Shown here: positions 12,801-23,884 of the stretch, in pieces
How the letters are laid out: every line of letters begins with the position of its first letter
How positions within the stretch are numbered: the first letter of the stretch is position 1
NCBI GenBank assembly: GCA_900239685.1
Contig: OENT01000591.1
Span: forward strand, 9,157 to 73,156
Length of the DNA stretch: 64,000 bases
Reading direction: 5' to 3'
Source: Rotaria macrura
Taxonomy: Eukaryota; Rotifera; Eurotatoria; Philodinida; Philodinidae
Notes under the pieces: generated by a model
Told to the model about the DNA's origin: nothing
The model's input: only the letters and a program-made list of their open reading frames with translations
The model's database searches: none
Made by a program: the position numbers and the translations under genes

Positions 12801-13698
12801 TTGTATTCTCCGATAAGGGAATACATAAATCAATAGCTTTTGATTTGCAATACCACATCAGAATACGGCATTCAACTAATCAAATTAATTAGTAATCTTC
12901 ACTAATTTATTCATGTAATACAATCAACATTATCATAGCCAGTCAAGGTATCAGACTACAACAGCTCCATCCCATTTTATTGTTTTGTTTTATTCTATTG
13001 TGAAGAAGGTATAAAATTATTTGAATCGAATATTTTCAGAAATTATCGTATAAAGAATCTTTTAATCATTTTAATATCAACAATATCAATTGTTTTCTAC
13101 AGAAAAACGAATTACAATACAATTACATTCTCATAGCTATTTGAACCGACACTTGATGTTTCAATGAGACTCTTCAAAACACAATCAGACATCTAACTGA
13201 TAGAAAAGAAAATGGAATTCAAAAATTCAATCACAATATGAACAAAACGAAATCCATTGTTAATTTAACCGTCGTACGAATTAATCTACTGCAGTTTCAT
13301 CTAATGTCGAGTTGCTCAAACACTAGAAGATTTTATCCTAAAATAAGTGAGTTCTGACAAGTTGTTAAGTCTGTCTTCAATTTATGTTACAAATTTATTG
13401 TCCACTATGTCATCGTCTTATGATTCTCTAATGGATTCAAATATTTTAATTCCTAGTAGAATGATTTGTATGTACAATTAGTATGAATACAAACGAACAA
13501 AACTACATAGAAAAGTAGAAAGAAATTAAAATTCAAACAAATACAATACATTCAAGAATGAAATCTTTTATATTCAAGTGAACTTGAAATAAATATATGA
13601 ATTCAACTACAATTGTTGATGTAGTTCTAACGGCTACAAAATTCTATTTCTAAGAACGCAACACATTAATTCGTACGACAGTAAATATTGAATTTCTT
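9879..13698. other. Intergenic region, no supported gene
   Basis: About 3.8 kb of AT-rich sequence. Open frames at 12241-12561 and 12405-12596 overlap in different frames, resemble no family and have no matching splice partners. No tRNA-like cloverleaf, tandem array or transposon end was recognised. Confidence 0.5.
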
Positions 13699-14610
13699 TT
13701 AATGATTATTATTAACTGTTGATATTCCAATCGTATTTCTTTTCATTCGTCGTTTTATTTTTTCTATCAATTCAGGAAATGTATTTAAGGAGATGATTGG
13801 TAATAGTAATGGAATTAAATACAGAATAAATATTATTGATTCAGTTTGATTCACGAGAAATGTAGGCATAATAGTCTTTTGAACAATATGTGATACTGCC
13901 ATTGGTAGCCAACACATTAAATACAATGAAGAAATACTCCATAGTTGAAATGTCATTTTTCGATGACGACGCCAATTAAATATTTGATTGTGTGACATTT
14001 TTTCATAAACTACACGGACAATAAGAGCTATATTTGCGAAAGTCATCAACGCAAGTGGCAATATAACATTGACATTAAATTCAATCATTCCATAAGTGGC
14101 ACCATTAGCCGTCAAAAAACATGGCGTACCACAAAGATTACGATTGAAGTTCCATATATTGTTGCAAGTTGGACTGATGATTATAAAAACAAAATGGTAA
14201 CTTAATACCCAAAAAACACAAAGCAAAATTGGTATGAAATGAAACGACCACACTTTCCATCGTACTCCCATTATTGTGCGAGAATGAAAAATAAACAAAT
14301 GCCGTTCGATTGATGCCCAAGCCATTAGATATAAACTAATATTATTGAATGAAAATTCATACCAAATCCACCAGATACAATACACACTTTTCTCAGGCCA
14401 TACTCGACCTCGATAAAAGTAACTCATCGCCATAGGCAAATCAGTAATTAAGTAAAAACAATTGAAAATAAAAAGAATAAGCCATATATGATTTTTAGGT
14501 TGCGAACGAGCTAAATGATCACATGCCAAATATGCAGCAATGAGTACTGAAATGACAATAGCTGGAATTTCAAACGTAACAAGAAGAGAAAACTTTAAAA
14601 AGTCTTGCAT
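13699..14610 (-). CDS. Rhodopsin-like (class A) G protein-coupled receptor
   Basis: A single intronless open frame encodes 303 aa with seven hydrophobic segments. TM1 spans about 10-30, TM2 45-65 and TM3 78-101. The DRY position reads ERH (102-104). TM4 follows after about residue 120, a long TM5 begins at INFNV-like hydrophobic sequence, TM6 contains CWLPMAV (the CWxP toggle motif), and TM7 lies near the end. Cys78 before TM3 can pair with an ECL2 cysteine (SPTCNN or NLCGTPC). The TM7 NPxxY motif is not recognisable; LNTFPEL stands near that place. The short basic C-tail (IKRRMKRN) fits helix 8. The N-terminus is very short and suits a small-molecule or peptide ligand, but the ligand is unknown. 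The sequence looks like a lineage-specific receptor rather than an orthologue of a named vertebrate one. Confidence 0.87.
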   Translation of the reverse strand: MQDFLKFSLLVTFEIPAIVISVLIAAYLACDHLARSQPKNHIWLILFIFNCFYLITDLPMAMSYFYRGRVWPEKSVYCIWWIWYEFSFNNISLYLMAWASIERHLFIFHSRTIMGVRWKVWSFHFIPILLCVFWVLSYHFVFIIISPTCNNIWNFNRNLCGTPCFLTANGATYGMIEFNVNVILPLALMTFANIALIVRVVYEKMSHNQIFNWRRHRKMTFQLWSISSLYLMCWLPMAVSHIVQKTIMPTFLVNQTESIIFILYLIPLLLPIISLNTFPELIEKIKRRMKRNTIGISTVNNNH

Positions 14611-16078
14611 ATTCTTCCTTGATCTTTAAAGAATGAATCGAATATCTGCGTATTTATTCTGATCACGACAGATTAAAATTGAGCAATAGACTGGCATGTC
14701 TTCAACATCCGGACTCCGTATGTATATCCTCATTAAAAATCAATACTTATGCCTAGTACATTTTTTATTTTAATAATACTTTTAAAACTTAATAAGTTCA
14801 ATCTTCTTTTTCATTCTATTTATAACAATCAAGAAAAATTTATACTGATATAACTAGACAATCGTAGAAAAACAACTAAAATAAGTTAAACAAAACTAAT
14901 TATGAGACTCGTGAAATATTTTAAAAAATGACTAAATAAATGATATCTTCCAGATATAATGATTTTTAATATCTATAGTTCATTGCGCATTTGCTACTAT
15001 TCTCATTTGGTGAACATTAGTAACGATAATTAATGATACTAAATAAAGATGAATCAAACAAACCCGACGGAAACCTATCAAAAACAATAGTAAAATTCAA
15101 CTAATAATGTTGTATTTGCTTCATATGCACTGAACTCAACCCGATCACTCTTATCCATAGATAAATTCAGTTTAGTATCACAAATTGAAAAGCAAGTCGA
15201 ACAGCAATATTTGTTCGAAATCTAATTCATTTTTCAAAATAATAAGACTGTTTAATAGAAAATATAAAGTATTTGATTATAATAAAATTTTTATGAAACT
15301 CATGACGTAAAATTTATAAGCCCATCTTTACAAAGCTCATAAAATCGACTATGATAACAAATGAATTATGTAAACCGACTTTGATTTTTGACAATGGAAT
15401 CATACTCAGTTGAGTATCAATTTAATAGTGTAATCAAAATAATTATTATTTGCACTAATTTTAGAAGAAACAGCTTTAGTTCGTTTGATCTTAGTTTTTG
15501 CTTTATAGTAAGGTCACGTTTCACGTTTGAATCTACATCAAGAAATTCTTTCTCAGTAATGATGCTCCTTATTGTTTATGTTCAATTAACGATGTTTTTG
15601 CGCAGCATGAATATCAAGTTAATAATCTACAAAAATAACTAAGAACCTTGAAATTATCAATCCGAAACGACTCAATAAGTTTCATCAATGAGTTCGAATA
15701 CAGATTTTGACAAGAAAATTTGTGGTCTAATGAATTTTTGAATTAATGCATTTCATTGATGATTTGTATATCACATAAAAAATCAAGGCATATATTTAAA
15801 AATAGTATTGAACTGTGATTGCAAGTCCATGCCTTGATATCTTCTATGATATGCCGGATTTTAAATCGAACATTTCATCAGTGACTTTCAATGTGCATCT
15901 TAATTAAGAACCTAAGTGAAGTTTTGCGAGTTAAAATCGTAAGTTATCCAAATGTGGATACAAAAAATAATCATGATTCGAAGTTTATTCTTCTAACATG
16001 TTCCGTATTTTCGAACTATACTTATTTCTAATGATACAGTTATGGAGAAGAAGACAAAAAATACGTTTTTTCTTTCTT
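14611..16078. other. Intergenic region, no supported gene
   Basis: AT-rich spacer upstream of the GPCR (its promoter should lie in the first few hundred bases) and downstream of the TMEM256 homologue. A plus-strand frame at 15388-15642 is low-complexity and unsupported. Confidence 0.5.
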
Positions 16079-16677
16079 TCACAAGACAATAATAGATAAC
16101 CATCCAGCAAGAAGAAGAAGGCCACCATACGGTGTTGCAACACGAAATCGTGTGTCATTATGAATAGCATGATAATACATTGGGCCACAGAAGAGTGTTA
16201 AACCACTGAGAAATAGAGAACCAGTAACTATTGGTCGAGAAACTAATGGTAAAGAAAGTAAGGCAACTGAATGAAGCAGATGATACATTTGAGCCAATTG
16301 AAATAACTAAGTTATAAAGCAATACAAGATTATCATTCAATTAATCGTAGACTTACACGTTTCAGTTCTTCGGGTGTATTGTCTTTCATAGCATGAGCAC
16401 CGTAGACACCTAAGAAAATAGCTGCTGTACCAGATAAACCAGCACAGCGAACAAAATTACTCATCGATGGGGATAGAGTATGACTGCCGATTATGGATTT
16501 TGTTGAGATGAGTGGTGGAGGTGGTGGTGGTGGTGATTGAGGAAGTGCTTTGATCCTATAAGAAGAATACCAAGATAATAGAATGTTTTCAATCGACTAT
16601 AGAATCAATTCAAACCCGATTGATTTCAAAATACTATCAGTCAATCGAGCAATATCTCGAACAATGGGTGAATCCAT
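16079..16677 (-). CDS. TMEM256: TMEM256 / DUF423-family small membrane protein
   Basis: Three exons on the minus strand (16616-16677, 16357-16555, 16079-16306) with 60- and 50-nt introns encode 162 aa. After an N-terminal extension with a run of eight prolines (about residues 27-34) comes the DUF423 core. It reads FVRCAGLSGTAAIFLGVYGA, then the LFQLAQMYHLLHSVALL segment and a C-terminal PYGGLLLLAGWLSIIVL helix, matching the human TMEM256 pattern. Three to four membrane helices are visible. The molecular function of the family is unknown. The proline-rich N-terminal extension of about 50 residues is not typical of the compact vertebrate protein. The start lies only 181 nt downstream of the UBE4A stop on the same strand. 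Confidence 0.9.
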
Positions 16678-16783
16678 CAATCGAACTAGAAGATAGTATA
16701 TCAATAATCTGCAAAATAGCTCAAACAAAATATATTAGGTAAAATGATCAGTTTTTTTCATAATTCGGATAAAAATTCATACA

Positions 16784-16800
16784 TATATATATATATATAT
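16784..16800. repeat. (AT)n microsatellite
   Basis: An uninterrupted AT dinucleotide run sits in the 181-nt spacer between the UBE4A stop and the TMEM256 start, followed by an eight-plus T run. Confidence 0.85.
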
Positions 16801-16858
16801 TTTTTTTCTTAAATAAAAAAAACAAACGAAACATATAATGAGTTAGTTCTAATATATC

Positions 16859-19800
16859 TTATGACTCTTGTCGACGACGTGTCATTTTCCATTGTTCTAT
16901 TGTTTGCTTTAATTCTGGCTGGGGTATGACATCTTGCATACGTAATGAATTTCGGTTAAAGGGATCGGTTTGATCACTATTAGAAATAGAACATAAATAT
17001 AGAATTAGATCAAATAGAAAAACAAAATTTCAAAGGCAATACCTTAGAAGATGTCGAGCAATTGTTGAACGATCGATAATCTGTCGAGAACTAGGTAACA
17101 TAACAGGATCAACCATAAGAGTACTTGTGATAGGATCAAGATATTCGTCTGGTGCATCATCATAAACTGCATCGTTTTCTTTTTGTTGTATAGCAATAAC
17201 CTAGAAGAAAGATTCATTCATCAGTGATAAATTGAATTGTTCCTTTGTATTTTCTTTTCAAATATTAGTTTTCGCTCAATGTTGAATCCTTGATCAGATC
17301 AAGTATAGTCGGAATTTTTATGATCTTGGCGAGTCAAAATTATCCGATACGATCAGATGAAACCTTATAAAACGATGAAATGAAATAGTTAATTCCACCA
17401 AAGTTCAATAAAAATCCCTTCGATATCTATGATTCTACTGTTTCTAATTAAATGTATTCACCGAGTTACTAAAAATCGTTATGAAAAAATTGATTACTTA
17501 CACGAATATGTTCACTGAGTTTGAGAAAAGCATCGATTCTTTCTCGTGGATGTCCGATACGATCAAGTACTTCAACTGCTTGTGGAAATAATTGTTCATT
17601 GTAGGACCTTGAAATGAATAGTAAGCGCGTTTTGCTCTTTCGTTTTCAAATGTATTTCCTTACATTCCATCATTACAAATAGCGATGCTGAATTCATCAC
17701 GATCAGAAAAATTTAAATAAATATCCGTTACTTTCGCGACTAGCTTCTGAGGTTCAAACTGATATTCAGTAAGATTTCGTACTTTTAAATTACTTCGTTT
17801 CGGTCCAACCTATCAATCATCATAATCATTAAACGGAAACAAAGAAAATATACATATACGGCGTACCAAATGTTGAAGGAAATAATTCAGCATCAAAGCA
17901 AGTCGTTCACAAATAGCCGGCTGACAAAATATTGATTGAATATTTCGTGTTAACATATCAAGAATAGTCAACTAAAAGTTTTTAAAAAATAGTGCGATTT
18001 AGTATATTGTCTACAGTATATAAAAAGAAAGGTGAAACAAGATCTAACTATCCCAACAGTAAAACAATATTTTCTATTCATCGAATGAAAATCTGATCAG
18101 AGTAGAAAAGGTTTGAATCCAATTGTTTCTCTATCCTTTCGAAATGTTGAAAGAGACACATTCATATAAGGATTACAATCCATATGTATGTAGACTTGTT
18201 CATGAATATTGCACGAGATATCTCTCTATACTTCAGAGTTTCTTCTTATAGAAAAATTTTATCTTTCTATTCACTGTTTTAAGGCCCATGATATTTGTAT
18301 AACGCGCGGTTTGACCGGTACGTCGAAATGTTTCTTCCAATTCACGTCGTTGACGATGAGACAAACTATTCCATTCACCACGATCGATTGCTTCTTGATT
18401 TTCTTTTAAACGAGCCATATGCTACGAAACAAAATGCATTTAGCCTAATAAAACATATGACATATTTAAAATAACTACAGATAATGCTTCATCTAATAAA
18501 AAATTTGCATCATTCATAAGTAAATTAATAAAACGTAAGAAAAGTGGAGCTTCAGCATCATCAATATGTTCTTCAGCTTGTAATGCAAGTATCTAGAAAA
18601 TGACATTGAAACTTTGATTGCATCTAATAAAAATATAATGGCTCACTTTGACTTGTTCTCGATGCTTTGCAAATTTCCAAAGGTATTCTAATATTTCATA
18701 CATTGGACGGCGATAATTAAATTTTTGTTCGAATGCTACTGCTTGTCCAGTTAATTCAATCGATACAAATACATCCAGAAGAACACGAGGTAAATGTTCA
18801 ATTAATGGATGATGAGTGAAAATAGCTTCAGCAAATGAACTAATACAATCGAATACAAAAATCAATTCAAGAACATGATTCATAAGAATAAACTAACCTA
18901 TTCAACGTTCGACCACCACCATGTTGTTTATTTGGTAAAATAGCTTCGAATGACTCAGCTAATGTTGCACGTATATGTGGATTACGTAGACGAGTGGCAT
19001 CACCCATAAATACAAGAACAAGAGTAATATATTCATTGATAGATGAAAGAGACTAGATGAAAACAAAATCTAATTTAAAAATTAAGTCCATCGAAATAAA
19101 ATTTACTTCAAATAGTTGTACATTGAATCGGCCAAGAAAGATTAGATAATCGGCAATATTTTCTATGATAAATTCAGGAATATAACTCAGTTGTCGATTC
19201 GGTTTAGACATCAATGGTAATTCTTTAATCATCTGCATTGTTTCTTCATTTTCTACCTGATCTGACAGAGATGCTACATGAACAAGCCATGAACAACTTG
19301 CAGTAAATAAAGCATTCGATAATTCAAGTAAATAAGGCTCATTAAGCACAGTTTTTATATTAAGAAAAGCAGTAAGACCTATAAGTAAGAAAATATGTCA
19401 ATGGCAATGGCGTTTCAATAGCCTACATGAACAAATTATACATCTTCTTCTATAATCATTTCCTTTTCCTGTAAATGTATTCTTAAATGACAAAACAGGA
19501 TTTTTTAAATGCATGTTTTAGTTGTTTTCTAGTGTTCAACATTCTATTTCTTAACACACAAATCTACACAGCAATTGTATTTATTAACAAGATATTTAAT
19601 TGACTACTTATCATTTTTCCATTCTTCACACGATAAACGTAAGTGCGACATTGAATAAAAGTGAACGTTGTTTTAAACTCGGTCGTGTGCAGAAGAATAC
19701 ATCAAATTTATTAGATTATAGTCTCTATTTATTAATCAATATTTCACGAAATTAGAATCCGATCAAATCAATTTAGTCAGTTTGTTTTTCACTACTTCTT

Positions 19801-22800
19801 CTAACCAATGAATGTTTCATAAGTCAATGAGTGAGCACATCCATTCGACCACAGTAACGAAACAAGGAGCGATTTGTCTATCTATCCATAATCTATGAAT
19901 AGTAGTGCCGAGCAGGGACAACATTAATTATTATTCCCTCTTGTTGTTGTCATTGACAAAAAAAAAACAGGCAACAATGGTAATTTACGTCTTTTTCATA
20001 AGGAAACTTTGTCCTTGACAAGCCCTCGAACATTAGACCATATATCGACAATGAGTTCCTCGTGAAATCTCTAACATAAGGGAAAGTAGAAGTGTACAGA
20101 AAACCATGTGAGGGAATCTTTATGCGTATCGAAATACATTGTCAGGCGAGAATATGTCAACTACATCAATCATGTATATGGACCCAATACTTTGCTTGTG
20201 CTATTTTTCGTCCTTGAAAAGTTTGTCAACAAACTACTGTAGTTTTGGTCAGTTCACGTGACAAATCTCAATGGTCGACTTCGACACTAACAAGAAGGTT
20301 TTCTATTATTTCTCTTATTGCGATAAAAATGTTGCAGATGTTATATCAGATAATATGTAAAGGTCAATATCACGAAGTAGAAGATGCAGAACAGAAAAAG
20401 ATGACTATTTAATTCATTTTGATTCACGTTCGTGCAAAGTGTCAACATAGAAAGATTGAGGTCATCGCGAGCATTATGAAGTGACGGTGTTAGTCAAAGA
20501 ATATTTTGAAAGTTCTTGGACAAAAATCTATAGGACCGAAGCATGCTTAAAATTTTTACAACTCATCAAATAAGCATTATTTCGATCACAATGGAATTTG
20601 AAAACTTGAGAGGTTTCATTAGTAGCAAGACTCACATGAAACTACTGAAGATTTTCATCACCTGATCGTACTAAAACAGAACCAATCGAAACAACAACGT
20701 ATGGTGCAAGAGCAATGAAACGAATGGCAATCCTTACATTTTCTTCATAGGCAAAATCTTAGGAATAAGAAATTTTTCTTTTGAATTCTTCTATTTCCAA
20801 ATACTACTGAAAATTTCCCGGAAACTAGTTGTATGTCTTCTTTAAACATGTTTCTAGAACGATCATTGCTAAGAAATTTTAGTTTTTCCTTTCAAAAGTC
20901 AACAAGTTAATTTCGCCACAAATGCTTACATAACTGTTGCATCGTTTGCTAAATTTTCTGCCACTACAGTAAATTGGAAATTGATCTATCTTTCTTACCT
21001 CTACTATCATAGCTATGAGCAAAGAAATTCAAGTTCTTGAAACTGTATCTGATTCCTACGAATGACTATACTGTTTCTTTTCATACCTTTTTCCATAGTT
21101 TCTTCTAATCTCTGTACATTTTCATCGTTGGCTTCATGTGCTCTAGTTGCATCATTATACGCTTGTTGTACATGAGATAATTCTTCATTAATCTAAATTC
21201 AAATTTTATTTTATGAATACACGTACAATAGAAAATATTTACTTTTAATAACATTCGATGAAGTCTATGGATTGAACATGAATAACTGAGATGTGACATG
21301 AAAAATATTTCTGTTATAAAATTAAATGTTATTTGATTATTTTTATCATCAGAATTTTCTTCATCACGAACAATTATTGGTGTATCCTTGTGAAGATCTA
21401 TATAAGAAGAAGAAAAAAAGAGCACACACAGTTTTTATTCATGTTTCTAATTGCAATGATGTGTGAACCTTTTAAATGAACATTTTCATTCTGACTAATT
21501 GCATACATAGGATTAATTTTTAATAATTTCGGTGAGTACGGTTCAGCAAAGGGTCGTGCAAGATTAAGCAAAACAAGATTTAAATTTAACAAAAATCCAT
21601 CACTTGCATACAAATAACCAGTTAAAGGATTATGTGACGACCATTCTTTATTTTTTCCTTTAAAAATATGACAGAAAGATATTGGTTTTATTTTTTATTG
21701 ATTCACAGCATAGTTTACCTCGATTTTCCATTAAGCAATCACCAATCCATTGTAATATTTGACTACGCACATCAGCATTTTTCACAAAAGCCAAGAACAA
21801 ATTCGATAGATTTTGTTGATGTGCTCGCATCGGCTGCATTTAACAAATATAACAATTAGAAACAAATCCTTTCTAAATAAAAATTCCTAACAACAGCTAC
21901 TTTCTCCTCCTGAAATGTATTCAGTCAGGAATAATAGTAATTTTATATTCGTTTTGATCAAATCCATTGATAGAGAAAACTATCGGTCATATATAAAAGC
22001 TGAATCATTTTTTAATGAAACATCCGCTCTCTATTCGAATGTTTCAAAGATTCTATAGTACAGCAACAATTTCTAAATCTAGATAGTATATTCTACAGAC
22101 AATCGTTAAACCTCTATAAACACTTTAGCCAAAGACGTTTCTCAGACTATCTAATTCTATTTTTGTTGTTGTTGAAAACTCAATATATAATTTGTGAGCC
22201 ATTTAACGAAGTAGATAAGAATACTCTTATCTATGATTGAGAAATTCAAAACTGAAATCTCAAGATGACGACACGGCAAAAAATGATCTTACGACAAAAT
22301 TTTTGAAGGAAAAAAATCGATTTTGAAGAATGAAAATGTTACATGTTGAATTATTCTAGACTTGTAACTGCAGTAACAAGTTTGTAAGCCTCGCTAAGAA
22401 AATTTGAGAAAAGAAAATCTAAACGAGTATACATGTCATGGAAAAAAGTCGAATTTATATCATTATTAATTTCGTTCATCTTATTCTAATGATTAATAAA
22501 CGATAAGTGTATGATTGAAAGTATCATCTCACGCATAACTTTTAATAATGCATTATGTTCGCCAGATTTGAAAATTTACGAGTTCAATATTTTCAATTTT
22601 TTAATTTTATGTTTTTCAAGTAGCTTCTTGTTAGTTGGTATGAATGACCAGGACATTAGCTACCATCTATTCCGGCATATATAGTATACTTCATCTGCTG
22701 TACTATTGTAAAGATGCTAATATTTATTTATCTTACTTGCCACATTGTTTTAGCCGTCAGTTCGACATCACGTTCGGTCATTACTTTCGGTTTTTCAAAG

Positions 22801-23884
22801 AAAAGAAAAGGTTTTCCGGGCATTGAAGGTAAACATGATTTCGATAACAGACTACCAACTAATGTATCTTCAAATGCTCGACCATTACTTGATGAACCAA
22901 ATGAACTGTGTGGAGGACGATTAGAAGCTGTCTTAGGATGAGATAATCGAAAGATGATCTTAAAAATAAGAAACACATGATTCATTCTACGTAATACTTA
23001 TTTATATGTTAAACAACTATACTTGAACAAGTGTTGGCCATTTTGCTAAATATGTTAATGCTCCAATATAGGTAATAAGTTCAGTAGAAAAATAATCAAG
23101 CGGTTGAATCATTTTATACATAAGACGAAAGACTGAAGTATAGAGTTTTTCCATTTCATCGGTTATTGGCGTTAAACAATCATTGTTCACCGAATCGATG
23201 AATTCATATAAAATCGAATTTTCTTGAAGTTAAAAAGAAAACAAGAAAACGTATATCTTCATGCAATCAATCGAATCTACCTTGACCATCAAGTAATAAT
23301 TCTAGCCATTGTTTGGATAAATCTTGACCTTCATAAAGATCCGGTAGACTGATAGCTGTTTTAGTAAGTTCAATCAATAATTTTCTAATATCATCGAAAA
23401 TTAATTTAAAATGATCCTGAAAATTAAAGGTAAATACTTATTTTAATGAAAAGAATAAGTGAAGAACTAAAGATAAAATTACACGTTGTCGGCACAATCT
23501 TTGATAGCAGCCGCATAAATAATTTAAACAACGACTTTCAGTTATAATACTTAAATCAGTTTTAACGGTTGATTTTACTGTTGTTTTTGTTAGTAATTGG
23601 CTTGATGGATCTATCATACGAAGTCGTTCAAACAGAGCCTGATCAATGAAATTCTTATTCCAAGTATTATCAGGTAAATCTGAAGCCAATTCAGCTAAAT
23701 AAATAAGTGGCGTTGATGATTGTTCATTGATAGTACAGAGAAGAACATATTCAAGAACGTCTTTATAAATATTAGAAGCCGATGACGAATCACTGCTTAT
23801 TGATACTGCTTTAGACGATGTTGATGAATATGTATTTGTTGAAGTTGATGATGAATCGGATAAGATTAAAAACGGATTCGACAT
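16859..23884 (-). CDS. UBE4A: Ubiquitin conjugation factor E4 A (U-box E4 ligase)
   Basis: Eighteen exons encode 1012 aa (human UBE4A is about 1066). Exons, 5' to 3': 23483-23884, 23281-23416, 23023-23222, 22737-22958, 21719-21833, 21469-21657, 21243-21397, 21087-21192, 19107-19378, 18898-19052, 18647-18839, 18479-18592, 18275-18421, 17867-17971, 17664-17809, 17502-17607, 17043-17200 and 16859-16976. All phases match. The middle is the Ufd2 core (for example [20 protein letters not shown]). The C-terminal 90 residues are a U-box with [28 protein letters not shown] and DQTDPFNR. The wording [17 protein letters not shown] fits UBE4A better than UBE4B. It extends ubiquitin chains on proteasome and Cdc48 substrates. 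The N-terminus is Ser/Thr-rich. Thirteen introns are 50-71 nt; intron 4 (903 nt), intron 8 (1708 nt) and two of about 300 nt are long. Confidence 0.95.
19379..21086 (-). other. Long intron 8 of UBE4A (1708 nt)
   Basis: This is flanked by a GTATG donor at 21086 and a CTTATAG acceptor at 19379, and the exon phases on both sides agree (phase 1). No open exon, nested gene or clear transposon ends were recognised inside. It is about 28 times longer than the neighbouring introns. Confidence 0.8.
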
